A DNA stretch of 64,000 nucleotides from Dasytiphilus stammeri_K. Lineage in GTDB: Bacteria > Pseudomonadota > Gammaproteobacteria > Enterobacterales > Enterobacteriaceae. This document shows positions 16,499 through 26,700 of this stretch, piece by piece. Each line of letters starts with the position of its first letter. Positions within the stretch are counted from its first letter, which is position 1. Under the pieces are notes generated by a model. The model made no database searches. It saw only the letters and a list, made by a program, of their open reading frames with translations, and was not told the origin of the DNA. The translations under genes and the position numbers were made by a program. The stretch lies in assembly GCA_041944835.1 (NCBI GenBank), contig CP145879.1, forward strand, positions 310,001-374,000. Reading direction: 5' to 3'.

Positions 16499-17632
16499 AT
16501 GGCGAATACTGATTACTATGACATTCTGGGAATTTCGAAATCCGCTGATGAGCGCGAGATAAAAAAAGCATATAAACGTTTAGCTATGAAATATCATCCA
16601 GATCGCAATCCGGGTAATAAACAAGCTGAGTCTAAATTTAAAGAAATTAAGAAAGCCTATGAAATTTTAACTGATCCACAGAAAAAAGCAGCTTATGACC
16701 AATATGGTCATACTGCTTTTGAACAATCCGAAGCAGGAGACCAGGGATTTAGTGCCTCTAGTGCTGATTTCAGTGATATTTTTGGAGATGTTTTTGGAGA
16801 TATTTTTGGAGGTACTCGACGTAATAATCAGTCCGCTCATGGATCAGATTTAAGTTATAGTTTATTATTATCCTTGGAAGAAGCAGTACGTGGAGTAACT
16901 AAGGAAATTAGGATTCGTACACTATCATCATGTAAATATTGTCATGGGAGTGGCGCAAATATTGGAACTTCTGCAGTCAAATGCAAAAATTGTCATGGTT
17001 CTGGTCACATACAATTACGTCAAGGTTTTTTTACAGTACAACAGACTTGTCCATATTGTCATGGAAAAGGAACTCTTATTCAAAATCCGTGCATGATGTG
17101 CAGAGGTACAGGCAGAAGAGAACAAGAAAAAAATCTCTCGGTTAAAATTCCGGCCGGTATAAACCATGGGGATCGTATTAAACTCGCAAGAGAGGGAGAA
17201 GCGGGAGAACATGGTGCTCCTTCGGGAGATTTATATGTACAAATAGAGATAAAAAAACATCCTATTTTTGATAGAGAAAATAATAATTTATATTGTGAAA
17301 TTCCAATTAATTTTGTTATAGCTGCCCTTGGTGGAGAAATTGAAGTACCTTCTTTAAGTGGTAAAATAAAGTTAAAAATTCCTGCAGAAACCCAAACGGG
17401 TAAATTATTTCGCATGCGCGGTAAGGGAGTGAAATCAGTCAGAAGCCATTATCCTGGAGATTTGTTATGTAGAGTGATTGTAGAAACACCAGTAAATCTT
17501 AATGAACATCAAAAAAATCTCTTACGTGATTTAGGAAAGACATTTAATACATCTTTAGGCAAAGATAATAGTCCAAGATCAAAGAGTTTTTTTGAGGGTG
17601 TAAGAAAATTTTTTGATGATTTGACTAAATAA
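16499..17632 (+). CDS. dnaJ: Co-chaperone DnaJ (Hsp40)
   Basis: Stimulates DnaK ATPase and delivers substrates. 377 residues (E. coli 376). The J domain with HPD (KYHPDRNPGN) is at residues 33-42, a Gly/Phe-rich linker at about 75-110, four CxxCxGxG zinc repeats (CKYCHGSG, CKNCHGSG, CPYCHGKG, CMMCRGTG) at about 143-205, then the C-terminal substrate and dimer domains. Follows dnaK by 48 bases in the usual operon, convergent with rpsT. Confidence 0.98.
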   Translation: MANTDYYDILGISKSADEREIKKAYKRLAMKYHPDRNPGNKQAESKFKEIKKAYEILTDPQKKAAYDQYGHTAFEQSEAGDQGFSASSADFSDIFGDVFGDIFGGTRRNNQSAHGSDLSYSLLLSLEEAVRGVTKEIRIRTLSSCKYCHGSGANIGTSAVKCKNCHGSGHIQLRQGFFTVQQTCPYCHGKGTLIQNPCMMCRGTGRREQEKNLSVKIPAGINHGDRIKLAREGEAGEHGAPSGDLYVQIEIKKHPIFDRENNNLYCEIPINFVIAALGGEIEVPSLSGKIKLKIPAETQTGKLFRMRGKGVKSVRSHYPGDLLCRVIVETPVNLNEHQKNLLRDLGKTFNTSLGKDNSPRSKSFFEGVRKFFDDLTK

Positions 17633-17664
17633 CATATTAATTATTATTGCATATTCTTAATATG
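17633..17664. terminator. Weak inverted repeat at the dnaJ/rpsT convergence
   Basis: Arms CATATTAA (17633-17640) and TTAATATG (17657-17664), perfect 8 bp, overlap the 3' end of rpsT and are followed by TTTTATT in the dnaJ direction. A terminator role is inferred from position only. Confidence 0.3.
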
Positions 17665-17907
17665 TTTTATTAAATTACATTTGTGTCTAGCAGCTTTATT
17701 TTTATGTATTAATCCTTTTATAGATTGCTGATCTAAACTGGATTGCACAATAGAAAAAGCTCTCTCAGCAGCTTTCTTATCACCACTTTTAATAGTTGTA
17801 TAGACTTTTTTAATAAAAGTACGTAACATGGAACGTTTACTATTATTAAATTTCCTACGTTTTTCCGAACTTTGTATACGTTTATAAGCTGATTTAATTT
17901 GAGCCAA
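17644..17907 (-). CDS. rpsT: 30S ribosomal protein S20, TTG start
   Basis: S20 binds 16S rRNA early in 30S assembly. The 87 residues equal E. coli S20 (87). The start codon is TTG (plus-strand CAA at 17905-17907), giving (M)AQIKSAYKR, with a very strong ribosome site AAGGAGGA at 17919-17912. E. coli rpsT also begins with UUG, which is known to matter for translational autoregulation by S20; the rare start has been kept here. Usual neighbour ribF is absent. Divergent from ileS. Confidence 0.96.
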   Translation of the reverse strand: MAQIKSAYKRIQSSEKRRKFNNSKRSMLRTFIKKVYTTIKSGDKKAAERAFSIVQSSLDQQSIKGLIHKNKAARHKCNLIKHIKNMQ

Positions 17908-17956
17908 AATATCCTCCTTCCTTTTTTTATGAAAAAGAAAATGATAAAAATATTCA

Positions 17957-18001
17957 TGATGATATAATCATCAAGTAATAGAGTAAAAAATCTATTACTT
18001 G
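17957..18001. repeat. Two adjacent inverted repeats between divergent rpsT and ileS
   Basis: TGATGAT/ATCATCA (17957-17963 and 17967-17973, 3-base loop) touches CAAGTAATAGA/TCTATTACTTG (17972-17982 and 17991-18001, perfect 11 bp, 8-base loop). The second is long for chance. It could be an operator for one of the divergent genes, a leader hairpin of rpsT, or a leftover terminator from the deleted ribF. Confidence 0.5.
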
Positions 18002-18139
18002 AATGTTTGATATAATAGCAAAAAAAAATATCTTTGAGTGAATAAATTCAATTTAAATTTTAAAAATCTAATACTCTTAGACTAAGAAAAATAATATTAA
18101 TGAGAATTTTTGTTTTATTTAGAAATGAGATAAAAGATC

Positions 18140-20968
18140 ATGAATGACTATAAATCAACTTTATATCTACCGGAAACTAATTTTCCAATGCGTGGTGATT
18201 TGGCTAAGAAAGAACCTTTGATATTACAACGTTGGTATAATGATAAGTTATATAGTTTAATTAGAAAAGCAAAAAAAGGTAAAAAAATCTTCTTCCTTCA
18301 TGATGGTCCTCCATACGCTAATGGTGCTTTACATATTGGTCATGCGGTTAATAAAATTCTTAAAGATATTATTATTAAATCTAAAAATCTTGAAGGATTT
18401 GATTGTCCTTATATTCCAGGATGGGATTGTCATGGATTACCTATTGAATTAAATGTAGAAAAATTAATAGGAAAACCAGGAAAAAATGTCAGTATTGCTG
18501 AATTTAGGCAAGCCTGTCGTAAGTATGCGGCTGAACAAGTATCAAATCAAAAAAAAGATTTTATACGTATGGGTGTTCTTGCAGATTGGGAACATCCATA
18601 TTTAACTATGGATTTTGAAAGTGAAGCTCAAATTATCCTAAATTTAGGAAAAATTGTTGCTAATGGTTATTTAATTAAAGGTACTAAACCCGTACCATGG
18701 TGTATTGATTGCGCTTCAGCATTATCTGATGCAGAAGTTATATATAAAAATATTTTTTCTCAAGCAATTGATGTTGCTTTTTATGGTGTAGATATACAAA
18801 AAATACAAGCGAAATTTGGAATTCAAAATTTATCTCCTAAGAAGATCGCACTACTAGTTTGGACTACTACTCCATGGACATTACCAGCAAATCAAGCCAT
18901 TTCGGTTGATGCACAAGCATATTATCAACTTATAAAAATTACCGATGATAAATTTATCATTATAGCCAAATCTTTAAGTAATAAGGTTAAAAATCGTTTA
19001 AAAATAACTAACTGGAATTTGTTAGGAGAAACACTAGGTGCTGAACTAGAGCTAATGCGTTTTTATCATCCCTTTTTAAACGTTACAGTTCCAGTTTTAT
19101 TAAGTAATCATGTTACCTTAAATATGGGAACGGGAATTGTTCATCTTGCACCTAGTCATGGTATGGATGATTATATGGTTTGTAAAAAGCAAAATATATC
19201 ACCGATAAATTTAATCGAATCCAATGGCTGTTATAAAAGGAATACTCATCCTGAATTAGATGGAGTATCAATATTTAAAGCTAATGAAATTATAATTAAA
19301 ATTTTAAAAAAAAGTGGTGTTTTATTACATATCCAAAATATACAACATAGTTATGCTCATTGTTGGAGACATAAAAGTCCTATTATCTTTAGAGTTACTG
19401 AACAATGGTTTGTTAATATGGAACATAAACAATTACGTGAAAAATCCATAGAAAGTATAAATCAAATGAAATGGATTCCATCGTGGGGAAAAGAACGAAT
19501 AAAATTCATGATAGCTCATAGACCCGATTGGTGTATATCTCGTCAACGAACTTGGGGGGTACCAATGCCTTTATTTATACATAAAGAAAGTGGAAATTTA
19601 CATCCTAATACATTAGATATAATAGAAAAAGTAGCCAATTTGGTAAAAAAGAAAGGAATTCAAGCATGGTGGGATTTATTACCAATAGATATATTACCTA
19701 AAAATGACCTTGAAAAATATAAAAAAAATTTAGATACTTTAGATGTTTGGTTTGATTCAGGATCAAGTAGTATCGTACTTATCAATACAAGACCGGAATT
19801 AAATTTTAAAAAAATTCCTGATATATATTTAGAAGGATCAGACCAATATCGAGGATGGTTTATGTCATCTTTAATGATTTCAATGGCAATCAAAAATAAT
19901 GTTCCCTGTAAACAAATCCTAACACATGGTTTTGCTGTAGATAGTAATAGAAAAAAAATGTCTAAATCTATTGGTAATATAATAAGTCCTCAGATTATGA
20001 TGAAACAATGGGGTGCTGATATTATGCGTTTATGGGTTGCTTCTACTGATTATTCAAAAGAGATTACTATCTCGGAAGAAATTATTAATCGCTCTATAGA
20101 TAACTACCGTAGAATTCGTAATACAGTTCGTTTTTTGCTTGCTAATCTTAAAGATTTTAAACCTAAAAATGAAATAATTCCTTATCAAGAAATGATAAGG
20201 TTAGATGGTTGGATCTTAGAAAGAGCTAAATCCATACAGCAAGATATTATTAATGCTTATAAAAAATATGATTTTCATTCAGTAATTCATAATTTGATGC
20301 AATTTTGTTCTCTAGAATTAGGTTCCTTTTATTTAGATATAGTTAAAGATCGTCTCTATACCACTAAAAGAAATAGTTTAGCACGTAGAAGTTGTCAAAC
20401 TGCTATTTTTTATATAGCCGAAGCTATGGTAAGATGGTTAGCACCAATTTTATCTTTTACGGCGGATGAAATCTGGAATTATCTTCCTGGAATTCGTTCT
20501 AAGTATGTTTTTACTGAAGAATGGTTTAGTACATTAATGGATTTAGATCAAAATCCATTAATAAAAAATGATTTTTGGAACGAATTAATAATGGTGCGTT
20601 ATGAAATAAATAAAGCTCTTGAAAAAGCTCGTAGAGAAAAAAAATTACGCGAATCCTTGTCAGTAGGAATTATAATTTATACTATTGGTTCTATAGCGGA
20701 AAAATTAAGAACCCTAGGTGCAGAATTGAAATTTTTTTTATTAACTTCTAGCGCTGAAGTCATGGATTATGAATTAGCACCTGTAAATTGTTATGATAGT
20801 GAATCAATCTCAAAGTTAAAGTTTTTTTTATATAAAGCATCAGGAACCAAATGTTTACGCTGTTGGCATTATAGTAATGATATTGGTCAACATAAAAATT
20901 ATCCTGATATATGTGGTCGTTGTATAGATAATACCATCGGAAAAGGTGAAATACGTTACTTTGTATGA
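18140..20968 (+). CDS. ileS: Isoleucyl-tRNA synthetase
   Basis: Class I synthetase charging tRNA-Ile, with an editing domain that removes valine. 942 residues (E. coli 938). The HIGH motif lies in GALHIGHAVNK near residue 60, the CP1 editing domain includes LVWTTTPWTLPAN, KMSKS is intact near residue 605, and the C-terminal zinc site has CLRCWHYS and CGRC pairs. Ends with TGA overlapping the lspA ATG (ATGA), so the two are translationally coupled. The 232-base upstream gap is where ribF stands in E. coli. Confidence 0.98.
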   Translation: MNDYKSTLYLPETNFPMRGDLAKKEPLILQRWYNDKLYSLIRKAKKGKKIFFLHDGPPYANGALHIGHAVNKILKDIIIKSKNLEGFDCPYIPGWDCHGLPIELNVEKLIGKPGKNVSIAEFRQACRKYAAEQVSNQKKDFIRMGVLADWEHPYLTMDFESEAQIILNLGKIVANGYLIKGTKPVPWCIDCASALSDAEVIYKNIFSQAIDVAFYGVDIQKIQAKFGIQNLSPKKIALLVWTTTPWTLPANQAISVDAQAYYQLIKITDDKFIIIAKSLSNKVKNRLKITNWNLLGETLGAELELMRFYHPFLNVTVPVLLSNHVTLNMGTGIVHLAPSHGMDDYMVCKKQNISPINLIESNGCYKRNTHPELDGVSIFKANEIIIKILKKSGVLLHIQNIQHSYAHCWRHKSPIIFRVTEQWFVNMEHKQLREKSIESINQMKWIPSWGKERIKFMIAHRPDWCISRQRTWGVPMPLFIHKESGNLHPNTLDIIEKVANLVKKKGIQAWWDLLPIDILPKNDLEKYKKNLDTLDVWFDSGSSSIVLINTRPELNFKKIPDIYLEGSDQYRGWFMSSLMISMAIKNNVPCKQILTHGFAVDSNRKKMSKSIGNIISPQIMMKQWGADIMRLWVASTDYSKEITISEEIINRSIDNYRRIRNTVRFLLANLKDFKPKNEIIPYQEMIRLDGWILERAKSIQQDIINAYKKYDFHSVIHNLMQFCSLELGSFYLDIVKDRLYTTKRNSLARRSCQTAIFYIAEAMVRWLAPILSFTADEIWNYLPGIRSKYVFTEEWFSTLMDLDQNPLIKNDFWNELIMVRYEINKALEKARREKKLRESLSVGIIIYTIGSIAEKLRTLGAELKFFLLTSSAEVMDYELAPVNCYDSESISKLKFFLYKASGTKCLRCWHYSNDIGQHKNYPDICGRCIDNTIGKGEIRYFV

Positions 20969-21438
20969 ATGTAAAATTATTTAGAACTAGTAACTATTCT
21001 TGCATTTGGTTAATAATGATTGTAGGAATGTTAGATTTTATTAGCAAACAATGGATAATGAACTTCTTCGAGTTAGGACAAGGAGTATCATTAACTCCTT
21101 TTTTAAATATTATTTATATTCAGAATTATGGTGTAGCCTTGAATTTTTTTATTAATAAAGACGGTTGGAAATTTTGGTTGTTGATTATTATTCAAATAAT
21201 TTTAATATTAAGCTGCATTTTGAGTTATACACTCATGCAACCAATGAAAAATATTGTTGCATGGTCAATGATTATTGGTGGTTCATTAGGTAACTGTTTA
21301 GATCGCATCTTACATGGTTTTGTAATAGATTTTATCGATTTTACTATAATAAAGAACTGGCATTTACCTACTTTTAATTTTGCTGATGCTGCTATCTGCA
21401 TGGGTGTTTTTCTAACTTTAATAGGAAACTTTCCTTAA
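20965..21438 (+). CDS. lspA: Lipoprotein signal peptidase
   Basis: Inner-membrane aspartyl protease that cleaves prolipoprotein signal peptides after lipid attachment. 157 residues (E. coli 164), four predicted membrane segments. The catalytic aspartates are seen in HGFVIDFIDF and in FNFADAAIC. One oddity is LNFFINKD where relatives have the A-F-S/G-F motif. ATGA overlap with ileS; the E. coli neighbour fkpB is missing and ispH follows after 57 bases. Retention implies that some lipoproteins are still made. Confidence 0.95.
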   Translation: MNVKLFRTSNYSCIWLIMIVGMLDFISKQWIMNFFELGQGVSLTPFLNIIYIQNYGVALNFFINKDGWKFWLLIIIQIILILSCILSYTLMQPMKNIVAWSMIIGGSLGNCLDRILHGFVIDFIDFTIIKNWHLPTFNFADAAICMGVFLTLIGNFP

Positions 21439-21495
21439 GTTATAAGAGAAAATTTTTTTATAGGTATTTTTTAACCAATACAAATAGGAAATAAA

Positions 21496-22437
21496 ATGTA
21501 TCTTTTATTGGCTAATCCACGGGGTTTTTGTGCAGGTGTAGTTCGTGCTATCAGCATAGTTAAAAATGCTATAAAAAAATGGGGTACTCCAATATATGTA
21601 TACCATCAAGTAGTACATAATAGTTATGTAGTGAAAGAACTGCATGAATGTGGAGTTATATTTGTAGAAAACTTGTCTGATGTTCCTGAGGGGGCAGTTC
21701 TTATATTTTCAGCTCATGGGGTCTCTCAAAAATTACGTATACAAGCAAAAAAAAGGGAAATATTGGTATTAGATGCCACTTGTCCCTTAGTAACTAAAGT
21801 ACATATGGAAGTAGCTCGTGCTAGTAGAAGAGGAATTGAATCTATTCTTATTGGTCATGCGGGCCATCCAGAAGTTGAAGGTACATTAGGTCAATATAAT
21901 AATAGTACTGGGGGGATATATTTGATTGAATCCTCAGAAGATGTATATAAATTACAGGTTAAAAATGAAAATAATTTATATTATATGACCCAAACTACTT
22001 TATCAGTAGGTGAAACCGCTAATATTATTAAAAATTTAAAAGATCGATTTCCAAAAATTATTGGTCCTAAAAAAACTGATATTTGTTATGCTACTACTAA
22101 TAGGCAGAATGCAGTACATAAACTAGCCCAAGAAGCGGATGTAGTATTAGTCGTTGGTTCACGTAATTCTTCTAATTCTAATCGTTTAGTAGAAGTAGTA
22201 CTAGAAATTGGTAAAAAAGCATACTTAATTGATTCTTTTAAAGATATAAATGATAAATGGATGCAAAATATTAATTGCATTGGAATAACAGCTGGGGCAT
22301 CAGCACCAGAATTTTTAGTAACAGAAGTAATTGAATATTTGAAAACTCATTTTAACATTGATAATATTAGAGAATTATCTGGTTTTAAGGAACATACTGA
22401 ATTTAAATTACCACAAGAATTACAACTAAACCAATAA
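21496..22437 (+). CDS. ispH: 4-hydroxy-3-methylbut-2-enyl diphosphate reductase
   Basis: Last step of the MEP pathway, giving IPP and DMAPP for undecaprenyl and quinone side chains; contains a [4Fe-4S] cluster. 313 residues (E. coli 316). The three cluster cysteines are visible in RGFCAGV, DATCPLVTK and ICYATTNRQ, plus the SNSNRL substrate motif. AGGAAAT precedes the ATG. Earlier MEP genes are not in the window. Downstream 145 bases replace rihC and dapB of E. coli. Confidence 0.97.
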   Translation: MYLLLANPRGFCAGVVRAISIVKNAIKKWGTPIYVYHQVVHNSYVVKELHECGVIFVENLSDVPEGAVLIFSAHGVSQKLRIQAKKREILVLDATCPLVTKVHMEVARASRRGIESILIGHAGHPEVEGTLGQYNNSTGGIYLIESSEDVYKLQVKNENNLYYMTQTTLSVGETANIIKNLKDRFPKIIGPKKTDICYATTNRQNAVHKLAQEADVVLVVGSRNSSNSNRLVEVVLEIGKKAYLIDSFKDINDKWMQNINCIGITAGASAPEFLVTEVIEYLKTHFNIDNIRELSGFKEHTEFKLPQELQLNQ

Positions 22438-22519
22438 TTTAAAATAACTACTAATAGGATATAAAATAAACTTTTTTTATATTTTACACTAGAGAGAAAT
22501 TCTCAAGTAGAAAATTAGT

Positions 22520-22543
22520 AATAGAATATGTAAAAATTCTATT
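22520..22543. repeat. Hairpin in the ispH-carA gap
   Basis: Perfect arms AATAGAAT (22520-22527) and ATTCTATT (22536-22543) with an 8-base loop, about 40 bases before the carA start. No U tract follows directly. In E. coli the carAB leader is heavily regulated by arginine and pyrimidines, but I see no clear ARG box here, so the hairpin may be a leader structure or chance. Confidence 0.3.
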
Positions 22544-22582
22544 CTTAAATAGATAATTTTTAAAGGATATTTCATTAAAAAT

Positions 22583-23749
22583 ATGAACTTTTTTGAAAAA
22601 TCCATAAAACCTGCCCTATTAGTTTTAGAAGACGGAACCAAATTTAATGGAATTTCGGTAGGTGCTGATGGCTTCTCAGTTGGAGAAGTAGTTTTTAATA
22701 CGTCAATGACTGGTTATCAAGAAATATTGACAGATCCTTCTTATTATAAACAAATCGTTACTTTAACTTATCCTCATATTGGTAATGTAGGTACTAATTC
22801 AGTGGATGAAGAATCTTCTAAAATATATGTAAACGGTTTAATAATTCGTGAATTATCAATAATTGCTAGTAATTACCGCAATGAAGAAACATTATCGAAT
22901 TATTTAAAAAGATATGGGATTGTGGCAATTGCAAACATTGATACTCGTAAATTAACTAGATTAATAAGAAGTACAGGAGTTCAAAATGGGTGTATTGTTA
23001 TAGGATCCAATCCCTCTATAGATCAAGCTTTACACAAAGCTCGAAAGTGTCCTAAAATACAAGGCATAGATTTAGTCCAGGCTGTATCCACCACAAAAAT
23101 ATATAGTTGGAATGAAGGCACTTTACTAATTAATCGTAATGTTTTTTTAAAAAAACGAATTGCAAAAAAAATTACATTCCATGTAGTAGTATATGATTAT
23201 GGCATAAAACGCAATATATTAAGATTATTAGTAGATAGAGGTTGCCAACTAACAGTTATACCAGCATGTACACCCGCACCAAAAATTCTATCTTTAAAAC
23301 CTAATGGAATATTTCTTTCCAATGGACCTGGTGACCCAAATGCATGTTATTATGCAATAAAAGCCATAAAATTTTTTTTAAAAATTAACATACCTATATT
23401 CGGTATTTGTTTAGGTCATCAGTTATTAGCTTTAGCTAATGGTGCTAAAACTATTAAAATGAAATTTGGTCATCATGGGTCTAATCATCCAGTTAAAGAT
23501 CTTGAAAATAATAAAATACTTATTACTACTCAAAATCATGGATTTACTGTAGATGAAAATACATTACCTACTAATTTACGTGTAACACATAGATCTTTAT
23601 TTGACGGAACCATTCAAGGATTAAAAGTAACCAATAAACCAGTATTTAGCTTTCAAGGACATCCGGAAGCTAGTCCGGGACCACATGATGCAAGTAGTTT
23701 ATTTGACAAATTTATTTCGATTTTGTTCACACATAATTTAACTTTATAA
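22583..23749 (+). CDS. carA: Carbamoyl phosphate synthetase, small (glutaminase) subunit
   Basis: Hydrolyses glutamine and passes ammonia to CarB for carbamoyl phosphate, feeding pyrimidine and arginine synthesis. 388 residues (E. coli 382). The N-terminal CPSase domain has FNTSMTGYQE; the class I amidotransferase domain has the nucleophile in GICLGHQLLALA and the His-Glu pair in FQGHPEASPG. Oxyanion region LSNGPGDP intact. 26 bases upstream of carB in the usual operon. Confidence 0.98.
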   Translation: MNFFEKSIKPALLVLEDGTKFNGISVGADGFSVGEVVFNTSMTGYQEILTDPSYYKQIVTLTYPHIGNVGTNSVDEESSKIYVNGLIIRELSIIASNYRNEETLSNYLKRYGIVAIANIDTRKLTRLIRSTGVQNGCIVIGSNPSIDQALHKARKCPKIQGIDLVQAVSTTKIYSWNEGTLLINRNVFLKKRIAKKITFHVVVYDYGIKRNILRLLVDRGCQLTVIPACTPAPKILSLKPNGIFLSNGPGDPNACYYAIKAIKFFLKINIPIFGICLGHQLLALANGAKTIKMKFGHHGSNHPVKDLENNKILITTQNHGFTVDENTLPTNLRVTHRSLFDGTIQGLKVTNKPVFSFQGHPEASPGPHDASSLFDKFISILFTHNLTL

Positions 23750-23775
23750 TAATCAGGATAGGAGTAATAAATAAA

Positions 23776-26700
23776 ATGCCTAAACGTACAGATATTAAGA
23801 GTATCCTGATTATTGGATCGGGTCCTATCACTATAGGACAAGCATGTGAATTTGATTATTCGGGAGTTCAAGCTTGTAAATCACTGCGTGAAGAATCTTA
23901 TCGTGTCATTTTAATTAATTCTAATCCAGCGACTCTTATGACTGATCCTTGTATAGCAGATGCTACATATATTGAACCGATTGATTGGAAAATCGTTACT
24001 AAAATTATAGAAAAAGAGCGTCCTGATGCTTTATTACCTACTTTAGGGGGACAAACTGCTCTAAATTGTGCTCTTGATTTACATCGCCATGGTATATTGA
24101 AAAAATTTGGTGTAATTATGATTGGTGCTAGTATTAAAACTATTAAAAAAGCTGAAGATCGTAAAATTTTTAAAAAATCCATGAGAGAAATTGGATTAGA
24201 AACAGCTATATCTTATATAGCTTATAATATAAATGATGCATTACAAGCAGTTAAAAAAGTGGGATTTCCCTGTATTATTCGTTCTTCTTTCACACTGGGT
24301 GGTTCTGGATCAAACATTGCTTATAATATAGAAGAATATAGAGAATATTGTAAAAATGCTCTGGATTTATCTCCAATTAATGAAATTATAATTGATGAAT
24401 TTTTAATGGGATGGAAAGAATATGAACTGGAAGTTATCCAAGATAAAAATACTAATTTTTTAGTTATTTGTACTATGGAAAATATTGATCCAATAGGAAT
24501 ACATACAGGTGATTCTTATATCATTTCACCTACACAAACTTTAACCGATAAAGAATATCAAATCTTACGTAATTATTCTTCATTAATTTTAAAAAAAATG
24601 AATATGAACAATGGTAGTGCTAATGTTCAATTTGCAATCAACCCTAAAAATGGTCGTATAATTGTTATAGAAATGAACCCACGTGTATCTAGATCTTCTG
24701 CACTAGCTTCAAAAACCACTGGATTTCCTATTGCTAAAATAGCTACAAAGCTTGCAGTAGGATATACTCTGGATGAAATAAAAAAAGATGTAAGTGGAGT
24801 AATACCTGCATCATTTGAACCTAGTTTAGATTATGTTGTAACTAAGATTCCAAGATTTGATTTTGAAAAATTTGTTGGATCGAATGATCGATTGAGTACA
24901 CACATGAAATCGGTTGGTGAAATAATGTCTATAGGTAGAAATTTTCAGGAATCCATACAAAAAGCATTGCGTGGACTTGAAATAGGAGCTCATGGTTTCA
25001 ATCCAAAAATTAATATTAAAGAACCAGATGCTTTATTTCGGATTCGTAAAGAATTGAAATATCCTGGAGATAACCGTTTTTTATATATAGCTGATGCGTT
25101 TCGTATGGGATTTTCTATTAGTGAAGTAGTTAATTTAACGGGAATTGATTCTTGGTTTTTAGTTCAAATAGAAGAACTAGTTTTTATAGAAGAAAAGATG
25201 TTTCAAGAAGATTTGAGTAAATTACAATTATCGGTTTTACGTCATTTAAAAAAAAAAGGATTTTCGGATCATCGAATAGCTGATTTAGTTGGAGATTCTG
25301 AAAAAACCATTCGTGAATTACGTTATTCTTATAATCTTCATCCAGTATATAAACGGATTGATACTTGTTCAGGAGAATTTCCTACTAAAGCTAATTGTTT
25401 CTATTCTACTTATGAAGATGAATGTGAAGCTAATCCACAACCTCATCCTAACAAAATTATAATTTTAGGAGGTGGTCCAAATCGCATTGGTCAAGGCATT
25501 GAATTCGATTATTGTTGTGTACATGCAGCAATGGCTTTACGCGAAAAGGGATATAAAATAATAATGATAAATTGTAATCCAGAAACAGTGTCAACGGATT
25601 GTGATATATCTGATCGACTATATTTTGAATCTGTTACATTAGAAGATGTATTGGAAGTAGTACGAATAGAGAAACCTCAAGGTGTTATTGTTCAATATGG
25701 TGGTCAAACGGCTTTAAAAATTGCACGTGATTTATATTTAGAAGGAGTTCCGATAATAGGTACTAGTCCCGATTCTATTAATCGTGCTGAAAATAGAGAA
25801 TTATTCAAACAAGCCATAAGTAAATTAGGGTTAAAACAACCAGAAAATGTTACGGTCTATACACTTGAACAGGCTTTAATAAAATCTCAAGAGATTGGTT
25901 ATCCGTTAATAGTTCGTCCATCTTATGTATTAGGTGGTAGAGCAATGGAAATTATATATGAAGAAATTGATTTAAAACATTATTTCCAAAATACTATTAA
26001 TATTTCTAGTAATGGTCCTTTTTTATTAGAAAAATTTCTAGATAATGCTATAGAAGTAGATGTTGATGCTATTTGTGATGGAAAAGATGTTTTGATAGGA
26101 GGCATTATGGAACATCTTGAAGAGGCAGGAATTCATTCGGGAGATTCAGCTTGTTCATTACCACCTTATACACTAAATTATGTAGTACAAAATCAAATAC
26201 GTGATCAAGTACGAAAAATTGCACTAGAATTTTCTATTAATGGATTGATTAATGTACAATTTGCAGTTAAAAATGAGAACATTTATGTAATAGAAGTAAA
26301 TCCACGGGCCTCTCGCACAGTTCCTTTTGTTTCTAAAGCGACGGGAATCCCATTAGCAAAAATTGCATCATTAGTAATGATAGGAAAAAGTCTATCAGAA
26401 CAAGGATTTATGCAAGAAATTATTCCTCCATATTTTTCAGTGAAAGAAGTTGTATTACCTTTCAATAAGTTTACCGGATCAACTCCACTGTTAGGACCAG
26501 AAATGCATTCTACTGGAGAAGTAATGGGAATAGCCAAAAGTTTTTATGAAGCTTTTGCAAAAGCAATCTTAGGTGTAGGTCATGATTCAACTATAATTGA
26601 TAATGATGACTATTTTGATAATAAAAAAAATAAAATCAAAATATTAAATTTAGCAAAAAATTTTATTTTAAAACAAAAAATTAAAGGAACAAAAATCTGT

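Noticed and set aside
17080..17415. 111-residue minus-strand frame inside dnaJ
   Set aside because: Shadow of dnaJ; the dnaJ zinc repeats explain the coding pattern.
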